Notes: generated by a model not told the origin, from the sequence alone. DNA of 46,760 nt from Nonomuraea sp. MG754425 (GCF_021699195.1 NZ_SSXE01000062.1:1-46760), one strand, 5' to 3'. Positions 30,833 to 38,571 are shown, numbered from the stretch's first letter. Translations and numbers: made by a program.

Positions 30833-32182
30833 ATGGAGCTGGGCCGAGACCTTCAGGGGCCGCTCGTCAGGCGGGGCGAGGCCGGTTACGAGGCCCTCAG
30901 GGCGGCCATGGTGTGGAACGGGCTCAAGCCGGAGCGGTTCCCCGACGTGATCGTCCAGGCCGCCTCCGAGCGGGACGTCCGGACGGCCGTCAGGTTCGCC
31001 CGCTCGGCCGGCCTGCGGGTCGCCGTGCGGTCGGGCGGCCACAACTGGGTGGGCTCCTCGGTACGCGACGGCGGCCTGCTCATCGACCTGTCCCGGCTCG
31101 ACGCGTGCGCCGTCGACACCACCTCGGCCACGGCGAGCGCGCAGTCCGCCGTCAGAGGCCGCGAACTGGCCGCCGCGCTCGCCGGGCACGGGCTGGCCTT
31201 CCCCTTCGGGCACTGCGGCTCCGTCGCGATCGGCGGCTACCTGCTGAGCGGCGGGCTCGGCTGGAACCCCGGAGTGTGGGGGCCGGCCTGCCTGAGCGTC
31301 GCGGAGATCGAGGCCGTGACGGCCTCCGGCGAGGTGGTCCGGTGCGATGAGGACGAGAACGCCGACCTCTTCTGGGCGGCGCGCGGAGCCGGGCCCGGGT
31401 TCTTCGCGATCGTCACCCGGTTCCGGCTGCGCCTGAGCCGGCTCCCGGCGGCGATCACCACCAGCGCCTACGCCTTCCCGCTCCCTGACGTGGCGGACGT
31501 GACGTCCTGGGCCGTCGAGGTCGCGGCGGCGCTCCCCCCGGCGGTCGAGCTGAGCCTCACGCTCGGCACGGCCCCGCAGGAGCCAGGGACGAAGGCGGTC
31601 GTCGTCACGGCCGTCTGCTTCGCCGACTCCGCGGACGAGACGGCCCGATCGCTCGCGGCCTTCCGCGCGTGCCCCCTCGCCGGGCGCGCCCTGACCCGCT
31701 CGGACGGGCGACCGGCCACCTTCGGCACCCTGTTCGACGGCTCCGACGCGCTCTGGCCGGAGCACCACCGCGTCGCGGCCGACACCCTCTGGTCGACGCG
31801 GGACCTCGGCGCGCTGCTGCCGCCGCTCGCGGACGACGTCGCCGCGGCTCCGTCCGGCAAGTCACTCGTGCTGGCGAACATCGCGCCCGCGCCGCCCGGC
31901 GGCGCCGCGGACCTGGCCTTCTCGATGCTGGGCCGCAGCTACGTCGTCGGTTACGCGATCTGGCAGGACCCCGCGCACGACCAGGCCAACACCCGCTGGT
32001 TGCGCGCGACGATGGACAGGGCCGCGCCGCAGTCGGCCGGGCACTACATCGCGGAGGCCGACCTGCCGGCCGCCGCGTCCCGGAGCCGGCGGTCGTTCAC
32101 GCCCGAGACGTGGGAGCGCCTGCGGGCGGTGCGAGCGCGGTGGGATCCCGAAGGCGTCTTCCAGCCCTACCTGGAAGCATGA
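30833..32182 (+). CDS. BBE-type FAD-linked oxidase (VAO/PCMH fold, bicovalent flavin likely)
   Basis: This 449-residue oxidoreductase has the FAD-binding PCMH domain (about 35-205). RSGGHNW gives His70 and FGHCGSVAIGGYLLSGGLGWN gives Cys128; in berberine-bridge-type enzymes these two residues attach FAD covalently at 8-alpha and 6 positions. The C-terminal substrate domain ends ARWDPEGVFQPY, the BBE tail. Such enzymes oxidise sugars, alkaloids or polyketide alcohols. GGAGG is 9 bases before ATG 30833 and only touches an ATG at 30824, so the second ATG is preferred. It is co-oriented with the ABM-domain gene. Substrate unknown; a tailoring or detoxifying role is possible. Confidence 0.88.
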   Translation: MELGRDLQGPLVRRGEAGYEALRAAMVWNGLKPERFPDVIVQAASERDVRTAVRFARSAGLRVAVRSGGHNWVGSSVRDGGLLIDLSRLDACAVDTTSATASAQSAVRGRELAAALAGHGLAFPFGHCGSVAIGGYLLSGGLGWNPGVWGPACLSVAEIEAVTASGEVVRCDEDENADLFWAARGAGPGFFAIVTRFRLRLSRLPAAITTSAYAFPLPDVADVTSWAVEVAAALPPAVELSLTLGTAPQEPGTKAVVVTAVCFADSADETARSLAAFRACPLAGRALTRSDGRPATFGTLFDGSDALWPEHHRVAADTLWSTRDLGALLPPLADDVAAAPSGKSLVLANIAPAPPGGAADLAFSMLGRSYVVGYAIWQDPAHDQANTRWLRATMDRAAPQSAGHYIAEADLPAAASRSRRSFTPETWERLRAVRARWDPEGVFQPYLEA

Positions 32183-32203
32183 CGGGGGCCGCCGCCGCGA
32201 CAG

Positions 32204-32226
32204 ATGCGGACACCATCCGTCCGCAT
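32204..32226. promoter_or_regulatory. Operator-like palindrome upstream of the WYL regulator
   Basis: ATGCGGAC-N7-GTCCGCAT is a perfect 8-base inverted repeat 20 bases before the regulator start. The stretch CCGTCCGCATG (32217-32227) recurs in inverted orientation at 33239-33249, just before the VOC gene, consistent with autoregulation plus control of that gene. Confidence 0.65.
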
Positions 32227-32245
32227 GGGGAGGCAGGCTGGCGGC

Positions 32246-33256
32246 ATGTCGGACACCACCGCACGCGCGCTCGCCCTCCTCAACCTGCTGCAGACGCATC
32301 GGCACTGGACGGGCCAGGAACTGGCGGAGCGGCTCGGCGTCTCGCGGCGCACGTTGCGCCGCGACGTCGAACGCCTGCGTGACCTCGGCTACCGGATCGG
32401 GTCGGCTCCGGGGCTCGCGGGCGGTTACCGTCTCGAACCCGGCGGTGTGGTGCCCCCGTTGCTGCTCACCGACGACGAGGCCGTCGCCATGGCCGCGGGG
32501 CTGCGGCTGGCGGCGACGCGGCGTCTCACCGACGGCACGGACACGACGATCCGGGCGCTCACCAAGCTCGAACGCGTCCTGCCCGCCCCGCTGCGCGAAC
32601 GGGTCAACGCGCTCGCCGCCGCGGTGCGTCCGGCCCTGGCCAGGCCCGGGGCCGGCGTGTCCCCGTCCGTGCTGACCGAACTGGCGCTGGCCTGCCGGGA
32701 TCACGAGCGGGTCCGCTTCACCCACGCCTCGCGCTCGGGGCCGTCGTCCCGCCAGGTCGAGCCGCACCACCTCGCGCCGTCGGAGCGGCACTGGTATCTG
32801 CTGTGCCGGGATCTCGACCGCGACGCCTGGCGCACGTTCCGCATCGACCGGATCACCGACGTACGGCCCACCGGGGTGTTCTTCGAGCCGCAGCCGCTCT
32901 CGCCCCGGCAGGTCGAGGAGTTCGTGGCCGTCGCGGCGTCGTGGGCCGGGCAGCCGGCCGAGGCGAGCGCGACGATCCGGATGCCGATCGGCCGGCTGCG
33001 GCAGCTCTTCGGCGAGTGGGCGCAGGGCGCCGCGCCCGCGGGCCCCGGCACCACCGTCTGGCAGGTCGGCGGCGCCGGCTTCCGCGAGACGATGTACGCG
33101 CTGTCGTGGCTCCCGGCCGGCGTCGCCTACACCGCCGACCTGCCGGAGCCCGCGCGCTCCGAGCTGCGCGAGGTGCTCGAACGGATGCTGCGCGCCCTGG
33201 AGACAGCGCCGGACGCACGGGCCGGGGCCGTCCCGCGACATGCGGACGGGAGGTGA
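32246..33256 (+). CDS. WYL-domain (YafY/DeoR-like) transcriptional regulator
   Basis: This 336-residue regulator begins with an HTH_11 domain: ALALLNLLQTHRHWTGQELAERLGVSRRTLRRDVERLRDLGYRI, then the wing GLAGGYRLEPG. The WYL domain (about 155-230) reads ERVRFTHASRSGPSSRQVEPHHLAPSERHWYLLCRDLDRDAWRTFRIDRI, and a WCX-like C-terminal extension follows. WYL regulators respond to nucleic acid or small-molecule ligands. The ATG at 32246 is chosen from domain start; the frame upstream runs through the palindrome. It is followed by a VOC-family gene, its probable target. Confidence 0.9.
   Translation: MSDTTARALALLNLLQTHRHWTGQELAERLGVSRRTLRRDVERLRDLGYRIGSAPGLAGGYRLEPGGVVPPLLLTDDEAVAMAAGLRLAATRRLTDGTDTTIRALTKLERVLPAPLRERVNALAAAVRPALARPGAGVSPSVLTELALACRDHERVRFTHASRSGPSSRQVEPHHLAPSERHWYLLCRDLDRDAWRTFRIDRITDVRPTGVFFEPQPLSPRQVEEFVAVAASWAGQPAEASATIRMPIGRLRQLFGEWAQGAAPAGPGTTVWQVGGAGFRETMYALSWLPAGVAYTADLPEPARSELREVLERMLRALETAPDARAGAVPRHADGR
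33239..33249. promoter_or_regulatory. Second WYL-regulator half-site
   Basis: CATGCGGACGG is the reverse complement of CCGTCCGCATG in the operator at 32204-32226. It lies in the last codons of the regulator gene and 57 bases before the VOC ATG. Confidence 0.45.
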
Positions 33257-33305
33257 CCTCATCTGCTGCGAGCATGCGTGCACCGCTCATCAGGGAAGGA
33301 ACACC

Positions 33306-33833
33306 ATGACCGCACGACCCCACGTCCCGGCCGGCTCGAACACGGTGAACCCGTTCATCGTCACCGACGCGGCCGCCGAGGTGATCGACCTGCTCATCGA
33401 CGTGTTCGGCGCGACCGACGTGCCGGAGGCCCGCACGCTCGACGAGGACGGGCTCATCCTGCACGCCGAACTCCGGCTCGGCGACTCGCTGCTCACCCTC
33501 GCCGACCGCAAGCCCGGCTGGCCGTTCACCCCCGCGCTCACCCGCGTCTACGTGGACGACATGGAGGCGACCCTCGCCCGCGCGCAGGCCCGCGGGGCGC
33601 GGATCGTCACCCGTCCGACCGACTTCTTCGGCGACACCCTCGCGCGGTTCCAGGACCGCTCGGGGAACCTCTGGTGGGTGTACCGCCACGATCCCGAGGC
33701 GGGTCAGGACTGGGCCGCCGAATCGTCACCGGACGCCGGCGACTGGACGAGCTTCGCCACGCCAGAACTCGACTACATCCACGAGTCCCTGGTGGACGCC
33801 ATGCGCTCCCTCCGCGACCCGAAAACCCGGTGA
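33306..33833 (+). CDS. VOC-superfamily (glyoxalase/bleomycin-resistance-like) protein
   Basis: This 175-residue protein has the paired beta-alpha-beta-beta-beta modules of the VOC fold: NPFIVTDAAAEVIDLLIDVFGATDV...HAELRLGDSLLTLAD, then TRVYVDDMEATLARAQARGARIVTRPTDFFGDTLARFQDRSGNLWWVY. The DRSGN.W motif supplies the last metal or substrate position. A polar C-terminal tail (about 140-175) extends beyond the domain. AAGGAA is 6 bases before the ATG. The upstream WYL regulator and shared DNA motif suggest inducible detoxification. Ligand unknown. Confidence 0.87.
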   Translation: MTARPHVPAGSNTVNPFIVTDAAAEVIDLLIDVFGATDVPEARTLDEDGLILHAELRLGDSLLTLADRKPGWPFTPALTRVYVDDMEATLARAQARGARIVTRPTDFFGDTLARFQDRSGNLWWVYRHDPEAGQDWAAESSPDAGDWTSFATPELDYIHESLVDAMRSLRDPKTR

Positions 33834-33874
33834 CGGCGGGCGCTCCGGTGGACCGTCGCCGCTGATCGTCCTCA

Positions 33875-33932
33875 CGGGACGGCAATGGTCACACAGCCTT
33901 CTGGGACAGGTCGTGTGACCATTGCCGTCCCG
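33875..33932. repeat. Perfect 20-base inverted repeat, terminator-like or regulatory hairpin
   Basis: The arms at 33875-33894 and 33913-33932 are exact reverse complements (left arm begins CGGGACGGCAATGG) with an 18-base centre. It lies 41 bases after the VOC stop and just before the ECF sigma gene. A stem this long exceeds a usual terminator. It could be a terminator, an attenuator for the sigma gene, or a miniature element. Confidence 0.7.
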
Positions 33933-34015
33933 GTGTCGTCTGCATGTGACATGACATCCGAAACCGGTCGGGGGGCGACATCATCGAGGAGCTGTACCGC
34001 GAGCACTGGCCGCTC

Positions 34016-34435
34016 GTGTGCGGGTTCCTGCTGCGCAGGACCCGCGATCCGCACCTCGCCGAGGACCTGGCGCAGGAGACGTTCGTCAAGGCGACCAGGG
34101 CGCTGCTCGGCTGGCGCGGCGAGAACGCGGCGGCGTGGCTGCTCACGATCGCGCGCAACGTCCTGGTGGACCACGTACGCAGGAGCCGCCACGAGCCGGC
34201 CCTCCCGAACCCCGACGAGTTGGGCGTCCCGCCGCTGCACGTGGAGTCGCTGGACGTGCGCGACACGCTGGAGCGGCTGCCCGAACCGCAGCGCCGGCTG
34301 CTCACGCTGGTCTACTTCGAGGGTTTCTCGATGGTGGAGGTGGCCGCGATGACCGGCAGGTCACACAACTCGATCAAGACCGCGGTGTGGCGCGCGAGGG
34401 CCGCCTTCGCCGACCTTTACGGGGAGCAGAAATGA
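34016..34435 (+). CDS. ECF RNA polymerase sigma factor (N-terminus possibly frameshifted)
   Basis: The 139 residues include sigma-2 (RRTRDPHLAEDLAQETFVKATRALLGWRGENAAAWLLTIARNVLVDHVRR) and sigma-4 (LERLPEPQRRLLTLVYFEGFSMVEVAAMTGRSHNSIKTAVWRARAAFADLY). From the stop the frame is open back to 33950 and reads SGGDIIEELYREHWPLVCG before the GTG used here, clearly part of sigma-2, but contains no ATG or GTG with an SD. An ATG at 33951 (MTSETGRG) is in the wrong frame and would join perfectly if the six-G run at 33970-33975 had one more G. So the gene is either frameshifted, misread at the homopolymer, or started atypically. Its stop overlaps the anti-sigma ATG. Confidence 0.8.
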   Translation: MCGFLLRRTRDPHLAEDLAQETFVKATRALLGWRGENAAAWLLTIARNVLVDHVRRSRHEPALPNPDELGVPPLHVESLDVRDTLERLPEPQRRLLTLVYFEGFSMVEVAAMTGRSHNSIKTAVWRARAAFADLYGEQK

Positions 34436-35361
34436 ACATGCCCGATATTCCAGACCTGCCCGACTTCGACGACAAGCGCACCCGGCGTGCGGTCCGGCGG
34501 GGGCTGTTCAGGACGGTCGCCATCGTCCTGGCCGTACTGGCGTTGCTCGCGGTGGCCGCGACCGAGGGCTCGTCCCTGGTGCAGACCCGCGGTGACCGGG
34601 AACATCGCATGCAGGCCGTACTCGGCACCGCCGTCAAGATCTACAACCCGGCCTACACGGTGACGATCGACACCTGCTGCCGGACCACGCCGGTGTCGAT
34701 GTCGTTCGACATGGCCGCGCGTCCCATCGGGCCTGTCGGGGCGTGGCCGGCCGGGAGCGAGTCGTACACGATCAGCCAGGACTTCTTCGGCCGCGTGGGA
34801 CGCCTGCCGCTGGGCCACACCGCCAACACCAGGCTGTCCCAGTCCCTGTTCGACGTCGGCACCACGCTGGCGGCCAAGGACGAGGTGCGCGCGGTGCTGG
34901 CCCGGCTGCCCGCCGACCTCAGCGCACTGGCGGTGGTGGAGTTCGAGCAGCCGCTCGGCGAGGCCGACCTGAAGGCGTTCGTGAAGCGGTACCGCACCTG
35001 CGCCGAACGGGTCGTGTACGAGCGCAGACCCGGCTCCCTCCCGATCACCTGGGGCGACGACTATTGGACCGACGCGCTGGAGCCCGGCAAGGGCGGCGAT
35101 GCGACCGATCGGGTGTGCGGCGGCCGCCTGCCGCAGTTCCGCGAGTGGGTCGGCCTGCTGCGTGACCACGACGACGCCAACCTGCGCTCCTTCGACCTGT
35201 CCCTGGACCGGCTGCGCAAGGCGGCCGCTGCCGGGCTAGCCCATGGCTTCGTGGACCAGCTCAACTCGGTCGGGGACCTGCGGGAACTGCTCAAGGACCC
35301 GAGGGTGCGCACGATCCGCCTGGCCGGCGTGGCGTTCGACCTGGACCGGCCGGACGACTGA
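34432..35361 (+). CDS. Membrane-anchored anti-sigma factor (sigma-regulator N/C-domain type)
   Basis: This 309-residue protein begins with an acidic cytosolic segment (PDIPDLPDFDDKRTRRAVRRGLF), one membrane helix (about 26-45) and a large extracytoplasmic domain including QSLFDVGTTLAAKDEVRAVLARLPADLSALAVVEF. This resembles the sigma-factor-regulator (PF13800/PF13791) type of anti-sigma protein rather than the zinc-binding type. ATG overlaps the sigma stop (ATGA), and GGGGAG lies 5 bases upstream. It presumably holds the preceding sigma factor inactive until an envelope signal. Its C-terminal domain ends RTIRLAGVAFDLDRPDD. Confidence 0.8.
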   Translation: MNMPDIPDLPDFDDKRTRRAVRRGLFRTVAIVLAVLALLAVAATEGSSLVQTRGDREHRMQAVLGTAVKIYNPAYTVTIDTCCRTTPVSMSFDMAARPIGPVGAWPAGSESYTISQDFFGRVGRLPLGHTANTRLSQSLFDVGTTLAAKDEVRAVLARLPADLSALAVVEFEQPLGEADLKAFVKRYRTCAERVVYERRPGSLPITWGDDYWTDALEPGKGGDATDRVCGGRLPQFREWVGLLRDHDDANLRSFDLSLDRLRKAAAAGLAHGFVDQLNSVGDLRELLKDPRVRTIRLAGVAFDLDRPDD

Positions 35362-35700
35362 CACCCGTCCGACGGCGGCCTTGCGGACCTCTGTGGTGAG
35401 GTCCGTGAGGCTGACCATCCGGTCGCCGGTGAACGAGACCGGCGCGACGAAGCGACCCGCCCGCAGCGCCGCATCGGCCTCGCGAGCCGTTCTCCGCACC
35501 ACACCAACCGCAACGAGCGCTGCTACCGTCTGCGGCGGCCTGATACGACAGTTCCGGCAGGATCTCGATTTCAACCCTGCGGTATGGGATCTGTCGGACA
35601 AGCGGCTGGTCCGGGTCACCGTGACCAGGTCCCTCGGCCGTCGCGCGCAGGTCACCACGATCCGCTGCTACGCCGACGACCCCGGCTCCGCCCTGCGCGG
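35362..35700. other. Gap with possible decayed gene
   Basis: No confident gene is seen in this 339-base stretch. One plus-strand frame ends at TGA 35711-35713 and its last part (GLIRQFRQDLDFNPAVWDLSDK, RRAQVTTIRCYADDPGSALR) looks protein-like and runs up to a good hairpin, suggesting the 3' end of a former gene. A minus-strand frame here (AREADAALRAGRFVAPVSF) is also unassigned. Neither has an RBS-supported start. Confidence 0.3.
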
Positions 35701-35737
35701 CCTGATGACGTGACGGCTCTCCCGGCACGTCATCAGG
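35701..35737. terminator. Perfect 12-base-pair hairpin at the MerR stop
   Basis: CCTGATGACGTG and CACGTCATCAGG are exact complements around a 13-base loop. It overlaps the MerR stop codon and ends a plus-strand frame, fitting a bidirectional terminator. Confidence 0.6.
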
Positions 35738-36185
35738 ATCGGATCCGGGCGCACGCGCCGTCGGCTTCGCCGGGTGCGGCCTGGCCGGGCGCGGACGGGA
35801 TCCAGGCCGCGATCTGGTCGCGGGCATGGCGGCACTCGGCGAAGTCGTGCGGGCAGGCGAGCGCGTGCTCGATCATGTCCTTGGCCGCCCGCGCCTTCGA
35901 GATGCGCCGCTCCAACTCGTCGAGGTGGCCGCGCAACAGGTCGCGGTGGGCCATCGGGCCGGCGCCGGACAGCAGCACCCGCAACTCCCCCAGCGTGAAC
36001 CCGGCTTCCTTGCCCATCAGGATCAGCGCCACGCGTTCCAGGTCGGCCTGCCCGTAGCAGCGCTGTCCGCCCGAGCGCCGGGCGGGTTCCAGCAGGTCCA
36101 TGCTCTCCCAGTGCCGCAGCACGTGGGTGGCCAGCCCGAACCGTTGCGCCAGTTCGCCGATGGCCAGTTCCTCGGTTGACTTCAT
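35733..36185 (-). CDS. MerR-family transcriptional regulator
   Basis: This 150-residue regulator has the MerR helix-turn-helix at the N-terminus: LAIGELAQRFGLATHVLRHWESMDLLEPARRSGGQRCYGQADLERVALI (about 7-55). A long dimerisation helix (about 80-115) and a C-terminal tail with two Cys and a His (ALACPHDFAECRHARD) follow, which could bind a metal. The ATG is taken at 36185; TTAATGT just upstream and the lack of an SD make a leaderless start plausible. The divergent sequence looks like the stub of an MBL-fold gene. Confidence 0.88.
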   Translation of the reverse strand: MKSTEELAIGELAQRFGLATHVLRHWESMDLLEPARRSGGQRCYGQADLERVALILMGKEAGFTLGELRVLLSGAGPMAHRDLLRGHLDELERRISKARAAKDMIEHALACPHDFAECRHARDQIAAWIPSAPGQAAPGEADGACARIRS

Positions 36186-36212
36186 GTGGACATTAACCGG
36201 CACCCTGACCGC

Positions 36213-36338
36213 ATGATCAAGCCATCGATCGCGGTCACCCGCGTGGTCAACTCCCGCGTGCTCCTGGAGCACCTACGCCGGCCGGGTGTTCTTCGGCGGC
36301 GAGGTCGCCGAGGTCGCGCCGCCGGCCGCACCTCTTGA
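36213..36338 (+). pseudogene. Truncated N-terminus of a metallo-beta-lactamase-fold gene
   Basis: A plus-strand frame from ATG 36213 reads MIKPSIAVTRVVNSRVLLEH, resembling the opening strand of MBL-fold hydrolases (ITRVVNSCVLLEFGGHAVLTDPWF) that often sit divergent from such MerR genes. The similarity stops after residue 20; the rest of the 41-codon frame is Arg/Gly-rich and unrelated, and no HxHxDH metal motif follows. It is probably a deletion remnant. Short match, so tentative. Confidence 0.35.
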
Positions 36339-36365
36339 GGCGGGTCTTGCGTCAAAGCTCGGTCT

Positions 36366-36377
36366 AGAGGTAGAACC
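36366..36377. promoter_or_regulatory. FadR-type operator 1 (upstream of gntR)
   Basis: AGAGGTAGAACC, with GGT-N3-ACC dyad at its core. Identical copies occur at 37295-37306 and 45233-45244. Here it is followed by TTTTTACC. It lies about 105 bases upstream of the regulator start, fitting autoregulation. Confidence 0.72.
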
Positions 36378-36482
36378 TTTTTACCCACGAGTTACGACAT
36401 GATGCACTCTGGTAACAGTCATGCCGTTGGCTCAACTTCCGAGGGCGGCGCCTGCCGGACCTCGCCGGGGGAGGATGTGCAC

Positions 36483-37256
36483 GTGATGTCGAGCAACCGG
36501 GCCGCGATGAGCCCGAGCTTCCAGCAGGTGAGTTCCGCGCGGATCTCGCGTCAGGTGGTGCAGCAGTTCCAGCAGATGATGCGGGACGGCGTGCTCAGCC
36601 AGGGCGACCGGCTGCCGTCGGAGCGGGAGCTGGCCGAGCAGTTCAGCGTCAGCCGCAACTCCGTACGGGAGGCGCTGCGCGAGCTGGACCTGCTGGGGCT
36701 GGTCGAGAGCAGGCACGGCGAGGGCACGTTCGTCCGGGTGCCGACTCCGTCCCAGTTGATGGCGCCGTTCCGGGCGGTGATCGAGCTGTCCACGCCCGCG
36801 GTCGACTCGGTGATGGAGTTCCGCATGGTGCTGGAACCGGGCGTCGCCGCGCTGGCGGCGACCAACCTCACCGAGGCGGGAGAGGCGCAACTGCGCGAGG
36901 CGCTGGAGGCGTTCGAGCGCGCGGTCACCGACGGCGGCCCGGTCGAGACGGTGGACGCGGACTTCCACCTCGCCGTCGCCAGGGCCACCGGCAACCCCGC
37001 GGTCATCTCCGTGCACAGCGGCGTCTACGAACTGCTGCACGGCCTGCGCAGCCGGCTCGGCCGCTCCAGCTACCACCCGCACGACCGGCTCGTCTCCGGG
37101 CACCGGGCGCTGTTCGACGCGATCGTCGCCCGTGATCCCGAGCGGGCGACCCGGGTCATGCGCGACCACCTGGGGGACGTCGCCGCGGACCTGGCCCTGG
37201 CCCGGGACTCGGAGGAGGCGGAGGGCACACCGTCCGCTCCCGGGGCCGCCGACTGA
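36483..37256 (+). CDS. GntR-family (FadR subfamily) regulator of the pyridine-type catabolic cluster
   Basis: This 257-residue regulator has a winged helix (about 17-85: ISRQVVQQFQQMMRDGVLSQGDRLPSERELAEQFSVSRNSVREALRELDLLGLVESRHGEGTFV) and an FCD domain (about 105-235) with DADFHLAVARATGNP, SGHRALFDAI and MRDHLG metal/ligand segments. GTG 36483 is chosen because GGGGGAGG ends 8 bases before it; ATG 36486 is the alternative. Its adjacency to the nic-like operon and the three shared AGAGGTAGAACC sites suggest it controls that operon, itself and the NtaA-like gene. Likely effector is a pathway acid; inferred. Confidence 0.9.
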   Translation: MMSSNRAAMSPSFQQVSSARISRQVVQQFQQMMRDGVLSQGDRLPSERELAEQFSVSRNSVREALRELDLLGLVESRHGEGTFVRVPTPSQLMAPFRAVIELSTPAVDSVMEFRMVLEPGVAALAATNLTEAGEAQLREALEAFERAVTDGGPVETVDADFHLAVARATGNPAVISVHSGVYELLHGLRSRLGRSSYHPHDRLVSGHRALFDAIVARDPERATRVMRDHLGDVAADLALARDSEEAEGTPSAPGAAD

Positions 37257-37263
37257 CCATCCC

Positions 37264-37286
37264 GGGCGGCGGCCGGTCCGCCGCCC
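37264..37286 (+). terminator. Terminator hairpin after gntR
   Basis: GGGCGGCGG-CCGGT-CCGCCGCCC is a perfect 9-base-pair stem with a 5-base loop, 8 bases after the regulator stop. It separates gntR from the hydroxylase operon, whose own operator follows. Confidence 0.75.
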
Positions 37287-37294
37287 TAGCCATC

Positions 37295-37306
37295 AGAGGT
37301 AGAACC
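37295..37306. promoter_or_regulatory. FadR-type operator 2 (upstream of the hydroxylase-nicXEFD operon)
   Basis: AGAGGTAGAACC, identical to the sites at 36366 and 45233, 51 bases before the hydroxylase ATG. The flank on its right differs (ACTGATCC). Confidence 0.72.
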
Positions 37307-37356
37307 ACTGATCCAGTCGCGCGCCGCGTGGCCGGAAAGGGGAGGACGAGGAGCAC

Positions 37357-38547
37357 ATGCCACAGGAGACCACCACCCGCGTCGTGATCGTGGGCGCCGG
37401 ACCCGCCGGACTGACCCTCGGCAACCTGCTGCACGCCCGCGGCGAGCGGTGCGTCGTCATCGACAAGTTCGACCGTGCGCAACTGCTCGGCCGGGCCCGC
37501 GCCGGACTGCTCGAACACCGCACGGTCGCCACGATCGAACGGATGGGCCTGGCCAAGCGGCTCTTCGCGGAGGGCCACCGGCACACCGGCTGCGAGTTCC
37601 GCTCGGCGGGACGGCGCGACTACACCGACTTCGCCGAGTTGTACGAGGGCCGCTCCCACCACGTCTACCCCCAGCAGGAGGTGGTGGCCGACCTGCTCGC
37701 GGGCCTGGTGGACGCGGGCGGCGACGTCCGGCTCGGCGTGACGGCCGAGCGCGTCGGGACCGACGGCGACGGCGTCCTGGTGCACCTGTCGGACGGCACC
37801 ACGGTACGCGGCGAGTTCCTGGCCGGCGCCGACGGCCAGCACGGCATCACCCGGACCGGTGTCCCGGAGGGCGCGGCCACCGAGTACGGGATGCGGCACG
37901 AGTTCCAGTGGCTCACGCTCCTCGCCTCGGCGCCGCCGTCGGCCGAGTGGACCATCTACGCCCAGCACGAGCGCGGGTTCGCCGGGCACCTGCTGCGCAG
38001 CGACACCGTCACCCGCTTCCACCTCCAGGTCCCCGTCGGTGACGACGTCGCGGCCTGGCCCGACGAGCGCATCTGGACCGAGCTGCGCGCCCGCCTCGCC
38101 CACCCCGGCTGGACCCTCAACGAGGGCCCGGTGATCAGCAAGAACATGCTGGACATGCGCAGCCGGGTGATCGAGCCGATGCGGTTCGGCCGGCTGTTCC
38201 TGCTCGGCGACGCCGCGCACATCATCAGCCCGTCCGGCGGCAAGGGCATGAACCTGGCGGTCGCCGACGCCGTGGAGCTGGACCGGGTGCTCGCCGAGTT
38301 CGACGCGGCGGGCGCCGACCCGTCCGTGCTCGACCGCTACAGCGAGCGCCGGCTGCCCGACATCTGGCGCGCGCAGGAGTTCAGCCACGCCCTGCTGCAC
38401 ATGATGCACACCTACGACCCCGCCGCCCCCGACGCGGCCTTCCGCCAGCGCCTGCAGCAGTCACGGCTGTGGCAGCTCACCCAGTCCGAGGCGTACGCGA
38501 CGAGCTTCGCCCGCAGCTACATCGGGCCGCTCCCGATCACCGGCTGA
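37357..38547 (+). CDS. PobA-fold flavin hydroxylase heading the 2,5-dihydroxypyridine operon
   Basis: This 396-residue enzyme aligns end to end with p-hydroxybenzoate hydroxylase: GAGPAG (13-18), LGRARAGLLE (44-53), GADGQHGITR, RLFLLGDAAHIISPSGGKGMNLA and a C-terminal ARSYIG. By recall of the Pseudomonas enzyme, active-site Tyr201, Arg214, Arg220 and the C-terminal Tyr are kept, while carboxylate-binding Ser212 is Leu212. The pocket may therefore accept a different substrate. In this operon, with nicX next, it most likely hydroxylates a hydroxypyridine (for example 6-hydroxynicotinate) to 2,5-dihydroxypyridine, the NicC step, although ordinary NicC is a different hydroxylase subgroup. GGAGGACGAGGAG precedes the ATG. 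Gap to nicX is 24 bases. Confidence 0.85.
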   Translation: MPQETTTRVVIVGAGPAGLTLGNLLHARGERCVVIDKFDRAQLLGRARAGLLEHRTVATIERMGLAKRLFAEGHRHTGCEFRSAGRRDYTDFAELYEGRSHHVYPQQEVVADLLAGLVDAGGDVRLGVTAERVGTDGDGVLVHLSDGTTVRGEFLAGADGQHGITRTGVPEGAATEYGMRHEFQWLTLLASAPPSAEWTIYAQHERGFAGHLLRSDTVTRFHLQVPVGDDVAAWPDERIWTELRARLAHPGWTLNEGPVISKNMLDMRSRVIEPMRFGRLFLLGDAAHIISPSGGKGMNLAVADAVELDRVLAEFDAAGADPSVLDRYSERRLPDIWRAQEFSHALLHMMHTYDPAAPDAAFRQRLQQSRLWQLTQSEAYATSFARSYIGPLPITG

Positions 38548-38571
38548 CCTGACCGCGTCCAAGGAGGAGAC

